The notes under the pieces were generated by a model that worked only from the letters and a program-made list of their open reading frames with translations, made no database searches and was not told the origin of the DNA. Positions 59,600 to 64,000 of a stretch of DNA of 64,000 nt are shown here, in pieces. The stretch is from an uncultured Flavobacteriaceae bacterium (GTDB taxonomy: Bacteria; Bacteroidota; Bacteroidia; Flavobacteriales; Flavobacteriaceae). A program made the translations under genes and the position numbers. How positions within the stretch are numbered: position 1 is the first letter of the stretch; each line of letters begins with the position of its first letter. The stretch is taken from assembly GCA_947494715.1 (NCBI GenBank), contig CANLWG010000007.1:62001-126000 (forward strand), in the 5' to 3' direction.

Positions 59600-62500
59600 C
59601 TACATATTTCTATAGAGTTCCAATCGTTCCCATCGTGTTTCCACTTCTTCCTGAGCCTGTTTCAATAACTTTTCCCCCAATTCGGCATTTTCCTTGACCA
59701 CTCTTGTAAATCGGGTTTCATTGTACATAAAATCAGTAAGGGGCGCACTGGGTTCCTTGGAATCCAATCTAAACTTTTTGCCTTTGGGCTTGGAGGGATC
59801 AAAGCGGAACAGTGGCCAATATCCGGTCTCTACCGCTTTTTGTTGTTGAAAAGCTCCATCCTTTAAGTCATAACCATGCTCCCCGCAATGGGAATAGGCA
59901 ACAATTAACGATGGTCCCGGGTAGGCCTCTGCTTCCTCAATAGCTTTTAAGGTTTGCATATCTTTTGCGCCCATGGCTACTTGGGCCACGTACACATTTT
60001 CGTAGGACACTGCCTGTAACGCTAAACTTTTTTTGCTGGTTCTTTTACCGGATACCGAAAACTTGGCACTTGCTCCCAAAGGAGTCGCTTTGGAGGTTTG
60101 ACCGCCGGTATTAGAGTACACCTCGGTATCCAGAACCATAATATTGATATCTTCCCCTGACGCCAATACATGATCTACACCACCATAACCTATATCGTAG
60201 GCCCAACCATCGCCGCCCAATATCCATACCGATTTCCTGCGGAGGTACTCGGTCAACTTGTTTAATTTTTTGGCATTGGGGTCGTCACTGGTTCCCAAGA
60301 TTTTTTTGAGTTCATCCAAATGCTGGAATTTCTCTTCCCGCTGAGTCTCGTTCTCTTCAGGATTATTCAAAATGGCCTCCATCAGTTCGCTACCTACTAG
60401 GGACTCCAACGATTTTAGCAAATTGATTGCAATCTCTTGTTTTTTGCTCAAGGCCAATTTCATACCAAAACCGAATTCCGCATTATCTTCAAAGAGTGAA
60501 TTGGCCCAGGCCGGACCTCTACCTGCCTCATTGGTTTTATACGGTGTGGTAGGCAAGTTACCGCCGTAAATGGAGGAACATCCCGTTGCGTTGGCTATCA
60601 TGATGCTGTCTCCATATAATTGGGTAAGCATTTTGATATAGGGGGTTTCCCCACAACCGGAACAGGCCCCCGAGAACTCAAAGAGCGGCTCCAAAAACTG
60701 GGAACCTTTTACGTTGGTAATCTGCAATGCGGTACGGTCATAATCCGGGAGGTTTATAAAATAATCCCAGTTCTCGTCCTCCACGGATTCAACATCGATC
60801 TTCTTATGCATGTTGATGGACTTGAAATCCTCTATTTCCTTGCTCTCCGCAGGGCAAACTGCAACACAAAGGTCACAACCTGTGCAATCCTCGGGTGAAA
60901 CCTGAAGGATATAGGATTCCGTTTCTTTGTTAAAAGGCCTTCCTTTTGCAGGTACTGCTTTTAAACCAGCTGGCGCATCGGCCAAATCTGCATTGGGAAC
61001 TACCTTGGCGCGTATTGCGGCATGCGGACAAATGGCAACACATTTATTGCATTGTGTACATAAATCCGTATCGTCCCAAACAGGAATATAATCGGCTATG
61101 CCTCTTTTTTCGTATTGGGAAGTACCTGTTGGAAACGTACCATCAACAGGGAAAGCACTGACCGGAAGCTCATCTCCTTTTCCTGCCAGTATTTTGCCTA
61201 AAATATCTTTAACAAAGGGATCGTCCGTTCCGGTCATCATGGGTTTAAGGGCCCATTTGTTCGTTATCTTTTTCGGATAGTCTACCTTTTGCAGATTTTC
61301 CAATGATTTATCAACGGCGTTGAAGTTCATTTGTACGATCTTATCACCTTTATGGGAGTAGGATTTTACAATGGCGTTTTTAATTTTTTCAATGGCCTCC
61401 TCTTTGGGCAAAACGCCTGAGATGGCAAAGAAACAGGTCTGTAAGACCGTATTGGTACGCTTGCCCAATTTTGCTTCATGGGCAACCTTGGTAGCATCCA
61501 CCACATAAAATTCCAAGTTGTTTTCTACGATGTCCTGCTGCAATTTTTCAGGTAGTTTCCCCCAAATATCACCCTTGGAATATGGCGAGTTTAATAAGAA
61601 GGTACCTCCTTTTTTTATGCTTCTTAACAGGTCGTATTTTTCAATAAAATTAAATTGGTGGCAGGCAATAAAGTCGGCCTTATGGATCAAATAGGACGAA
61701 TAGATAGGTTCCGGACCAAAACGCAAATGCGATATGGTCTGTGCGCCCGCTTTTTTGGAGTCGTACACAAAATAGCCCTGTACATAGTTATCCGTGGTTT
61801 CCCCGATAATTTTGATCGAATTCTTATTGGCGCCCACCGTGCCATCGGAACCTAGGCCGTAGAACATACAGTTAAAGGTTTCCTTGGCCGTTTTAAATCG
61901 ATTTCCTATCTCCAAACTTGTATGAGAAACATCGTCATTGATACCAATGGTAAAATGTTTTTTGGGAATTGATTTGTCCAGTTCATCATAAACTGATTTG
62001 ACCATGGCAGGATCGAATTCCTTGGAGGACAATCCAAATCGCCCTCCTATTATAGTGGGCATTGCCCTATCGCTTTCGGCAAATGCGGTTACGATATCAA
62101 GATATAAAGGCTCACCTGTGCTTCCAGGTTCTTTGGTCCTGTCCAGAACAGCTACTTTTTTTACTGTTTTTGGAAGGGCATCAATAAAATGACTTATAGA
62201 GAACGGTCTAAATAGGCGTATGATGATGGCACCAACTTTTTCTCCGTTTTCCATCATTGTGTCCACGACTTCGAGAACCGGACCTTGGCCGGAACCCATA
62301 ATAACGATTATCTTTTCGGCTTCCGGGTGGCCTACATAATAGAACAAACTATACCTACGACCGGTGTGCTTGTAGAACTCATCCATCGTATCCTGAACGA
62401 TTCCAGGTACTTTATCATAATAGATATTGGAGGCTTCCCTAGCTTGGAAAAAGACATCCGGGTTTTGTGAAGTTCCTCGAACTACGGGATGGTCCGGATC

Positions 62501-63130
62501 TAGCGATCGCTTTTTATGGGCCATGATTTCATCCTCCGGCATCATGGCCTTTATGATGTCATCAGGTATTGCATCAATTTTGGATATTTCATGGGAGGTT
62601 CTAAAACCGTCAAAAATGTTCAAAAAAGGTACCCTCGACTTTAAGGTGGCTACTTGGGCAATCAAAGCGAAGTCCATAGCTTCCTGTACGGAACCTCCAA
62701 AGAGCATGGAGAATCCAGTCTGTCTTGCGGCCATGACATCGGAATGATCTCCAAAAATGGAAAGTGCATGTGTGGCCACGGTCCTTGCGGCTACATGGAT
62801 AACGTTGGGAAGCAATTCCCCTGCTATTTTAAACATATTAGGTATCATCAATAGCAACCCCTGTGATGCGGTAAATGTTGTCGTCAAGGCACCGGCCTGC
62901 AAAGCCCCGTGTACAGCTCCGGAAGCACCGCCCTCACTCTGCATTTCCACGATTCGTGGTATGTTGTCCCATATATTTTTTTCACCATTGGAACTGAACA
63001 CATCTACGTGCTCGCCCATAGGGGAAGCGGGGGTAATGGGATAAATGGCGCAAACTTCATTGGTCTTGTGGGCAATTCTTGCAACGGCCTCATTCGCATC
63101 GCAAATGAGTTTTGGGAAATCTTTTTTCAT
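59600..63130 (-). CDS. nifJ: Pyruvate:ferredoxin (flavodoxin) oxidoreductase
   Basis: 1176 aa, a single-chain enzyme. Domains in order: transketolase-like (AVARIAHKTNEVCAIYPITPASP, SEGGASGAVHGALQAGALTT), gamma-like domain (GLGSDGTVGANKNSIKIIGE), ferredoxin domain with two clusters (CTQCNKCVAICPHAAI and CTGCDLCVAVCPAE) and the TPP domain (ACSGCGETPYIKM, GGDGWAYDIGYGG). It converts pyruvate to acetyl-CoA with reduction of ferredoxin. The ferredoxin gene lies upstream on the same strand, separated by a terminator. Confidence 0.97.
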   Translation of the reverse strand: MKKDFPKLICDANEAVARIAHKTNEVCAIYPITPASPMGEHVDVFSSNGEKNIWDNIPRIVEMQSEGGASGAVHGALQAGALTTTFTASQGLLLMIPNMFKIAGELLPNVIHVAARTVATHALSIFGDHSDVMAARQTGFSMLFGGSVQEAMDFALIAQVATLKSRVPFLNIFDGFRTSHEISKIDAIPDDIIKAMMPEDEIMAHKKRSLDPDHPVVRGTSQNPDVFFQAREASNIYYDKVPGIVQDTMDEFYKHTGRRYSLFYYVGHPEAEKIIVIMGSGQGPVLEVVDTMMENGEKVGAIIIRLFRPFSISHFIDALPKTVKKVAVLDRTKEPGSTGEPLYLDIVTAFAESDRAMPTIIGGRFGLSSKEFDPAMVKSVYDELDKSIPKKHFTIGINDDVSHTSLEIGNRFKTAKETFNCMFYGLGSDGTVGANKNSIKIIGETTDNYVQGYFVYDSKKAGAQTISHLRFGPEPIYSSYLIHKADFIACHQFNFIEKYDLLRSIKKGGTFLLNSPYSKGDIWGKLPEKLQQDIVENNLEFYVVDATKVAHEAKLGKRTNTVLQTCFFAISGVLPKEEAIEKIKNAIVKSYSHKGDKIVQMNFNAVDKSLENLQKVDYPKKITNKWALKPMMTGTDDPFVKDILGKILAGKGDELPVSAFPVDGTFPTGTSQYEKRGIADYIPVWDDTDLCTQCNKCVAICPHAAIRAKVVPNADLADAPAGLKAVPAKGRPFNKETESYILQVSPEDCTGCDLCVAVCPAESKEIEDFKSINMHKKIDVESVEDENWDYFINLPDYDRTALQITNVKGSQFLEPLFEFSGACSGCGETPYIKMLTQLYGDSIMIANATGCSSIYGGNLPTTPYKTNEAGRGPAWANSLFEDNAEFGFGMKLALSKKQEIAINLLKSLESLVGSELMEAILNNPEENETQREEKFQHLDELKKILGTSDDPNAKKLNKLTEYLRRKSVWILGGDGWAYDIGYGGVDHVLASGEDINIMVLDTEVYSNTGGQTSKATPLGASAKFSVSGKRTSKKSLALQAVSYENVYVAQVAMGAKDMQTLKAIEEAEAYPGPSLIVAYSHCGEHGYDLKDGAFQQQKAVETGYWPLFRFDPSKPKGKKFRLDSKEPSAPLTDFMYNETRFTRVVKENAELGEKLLKQAQEEVETRWERLELYRNM

Positions 63131-63314
63131 CTTGGATAGCTTGTATTATAATACCGGGTTATGTAAAAAGGTGGGTACTTCATTGTACGCAATACACTTC
63201 TTACAATGGTACAGGATTCCTAATAATTTCTATAAAAATAATGAGCGTAGTGCTCTCATAATATGATATTTATCAGGAAAACAGTTTGGATATCCCCGCA
63301 TTGGGAACAACAAA

Positions 63315-63350
63315 AAACCACCATCGACACTATCAGATCGATGGTGGTTT
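63315..63350 (-). terminator. Terminator after the ferredoxin gene
   Basis: AAACCACCATCGA (63315-63327) and TCGATGGTGGTTT (63338-63350) form a perfect 13-bp stem. On the minus strand it runs into TTTTTTG. It separates the ferredoxin transcript from nifJ, so the two are probably separate units. Confidence 0.85.
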
Positions 63351-63424
63351 CATGACATCATGTCAACTAACTAGAACGTTAAATTTGGAATGGCAAAACT
63401 TGGAAGACTCTTTTGGCAAAGAAG

Positions 63425-63778
63425 TTATTCATCATATAACCAAGCCTTCTTCGCCAACAGTTGTTCTTCCGTTTCAACATGATTGTCATCGGGCACACAA
63501 CAGTCCACTGGACAAACAGAGGCACATTGTGGCTCATCATGAAATCCTTCACATTCCGTACACTTATCCGGTACAATAAAATAGAATTCCTCGGATATAG
63601 GTTCGTTTTCGGCATCGGCGTCAACCTCTTCCCCGTTAGAGGGCAAGGTAACCATGCCGTTCAATTCGGTTTCATCCGCATAGGACCACTCTTCATCGGG
63701 TTCGTAGATTGCCGTATTTGGACATTCTGAAATACAGGCATCACAGTTAATGCATTCGTCTGTTATAATGATAGCCAT
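63425..63778 (-). CDS. Ferredoxin with two 4Fe-4S cluster motifs
   Basis: 117 aa. The first cluster motif is CINCDACISECPNTAIYEP. The second is the spaced type CTECEGFHDEPQCASVCPVDCC, typical of the ferredoxins associated with pyruvate metabolism. Its place upstream of nifJ suggests that it carries electrons for that enzyme. Family knowledge supports this, but the pairing is inferred from position. Confidence 0.93.
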   Translation of the reverse strand: MAIIITDECINCDACISECPNTAIYEPDEEWSYADETELNGMVTLPSNGEEVDADAENEPISEEFYFIVPDKCTECEGFHDEPQCASVCPVDCCVPDDNHVETEEQLLAKKAWLYDE

Positions 63779-63872
63779 TTTTCTCTGTTTTTAGCATTAA
63801 GATGTGTAAATTTAGGGGTATACTTATGGGGAATTAATGATAAAAATCATATTTCCAGGAAAAGGGCGAGAT

Positions 63873-63880
63873 TATTTTTG
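63873..63880 (+). promoter_or_regulatory. Promoter of the last, partial gene
   Basis: TATTTTTG matches TAnnTTTG, 35 nt before the ATG at 63916. Confidence 0.45.
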
Positions 63881-63915
63881 AGTGTTATTTATTAACCTGT
63901 TTTTACTTTTTTCGT

Positions 63916-64000
63916 ATGGCCAAAAAGCCTCTTATATTTGAATACGCTGACCAAAAGAATGAAGTTTTGGAAGCCGTGGTGGTCCGTTTCGTTGGTGACT
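63916..64000 (+). CDS. Partial gene at the window end
   Basis: The frame opens with MAKKPLIFEYADQKNEVLEA and continues to the end of the window with no stop. Only 28 codons are visible and I do not recognise the protein. The start is supported by the -7 box upstream. Confidence 0.55.
   Translation, partial: MAKKPLIFEYADQKNEVLEAVVVRFVGD

Noticed and set aside
1-64000. tRNA or rRNA genes, CRISPR arrays, insertion sequences, attachment sites
   Set aside because: I looked for them by eye in the gaps and saw none. The hairpin repeats are short dispersed elements with no transposase genes next to them.

Overview
The window looks like chromosome of a marine-type member of the Flavobacteriaceae (Bacteroidota). 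The signs are Bacteroidota -7 promoter boxes (TAnnTTTG), type IX secretion sorting domains, lipoproteins with acidic residues just after the lipobox cysteine, a SusC-like TonB-dependent receptor, and many families typical of the phylum (DUF3127, DUF3098, DUF4271, DUF4296, DUF2490). I saw no rRNA or tRNA gene, CRISPR array, insertion sequence or prophage. Most of the window is ordinary, densely packed core genome.

Layout. 1-13.9 kb: end of a Gfo/Idh/MocA oxidoreductase, a Rieske-like lipoprotein, greA and a HIT gene separated by a hairpin repeat, an orphan histidine kinase, a flavin reductase/methyltransferase pair, DUF3127, a short-chain fatty acid transporter, aat, tag, an SbtA-like bicarbonate transporter, and NADP-isocitrate dehydrogenase divergent from a LysR regulator. 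14.1-21.3 kb: an accessory-looking island with a TetR regulator, an ABC permease-ATPase, an HlyD-type adaptor and a TolC-type channel, flanked on both sides by paralogous small proteins. 21.4-44.8 kb: housekeeping genes (ftsX-DUF3098-uppP-truB, leuS, pckA, a hemD-like gene, glycosyltransferases, a dihydroorotase-type gene, tyrS, a LuxE-like acyltransferase). 44.8-52.0 kb: a minus-strand cluster of TonB-dependent receptor, surface lipoprotein and two minimal type IX sorting-domain proteins, divergent from a phoB/phoR-like two-component pair. 52.1-64.0 kb: trmB, a LysE-family exporter, an alkyltransferase-like gene, a short LacI-type regulator, an Fe-S module (mrp, nifU, ferredoxin), an MsbA-like ABC transporter, nifJ and a ferredoxin.

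The best candidate for an undescribed system is the 14.2-21.3 kb exporter island. The nucleotide-binding domain of its ABC protein has lost the usual residues at Walker A, the signature, Walker B and the H-loop. Three small proteins (two exported, one apparently cytoplasmic) share a C-terminal motif and lie on both sides of the exporter genes. A 13-bp palindrome (ATAGTAnTACTAT) occurs in front of tetR and again, with related flanking sequence, in front of the downstream small genes. This suggests that one TetR protein controls the whole locus. The second candidate is the PhoBR-linked receptor cluster with two proteins that consist of little more than a signal peptide and a type IX sorting domain.

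Smaller points are a hairpin repeat inserted in frame in the leuS editing domain, hairpin repeats placed just in front of the hit and leuS start codons, two promoters so close to ATG codons that the mRNAs may be leaderless, and a strong Shine-Dalgarno that serves a 14-codon ORF overlapping the ferredoxin start.
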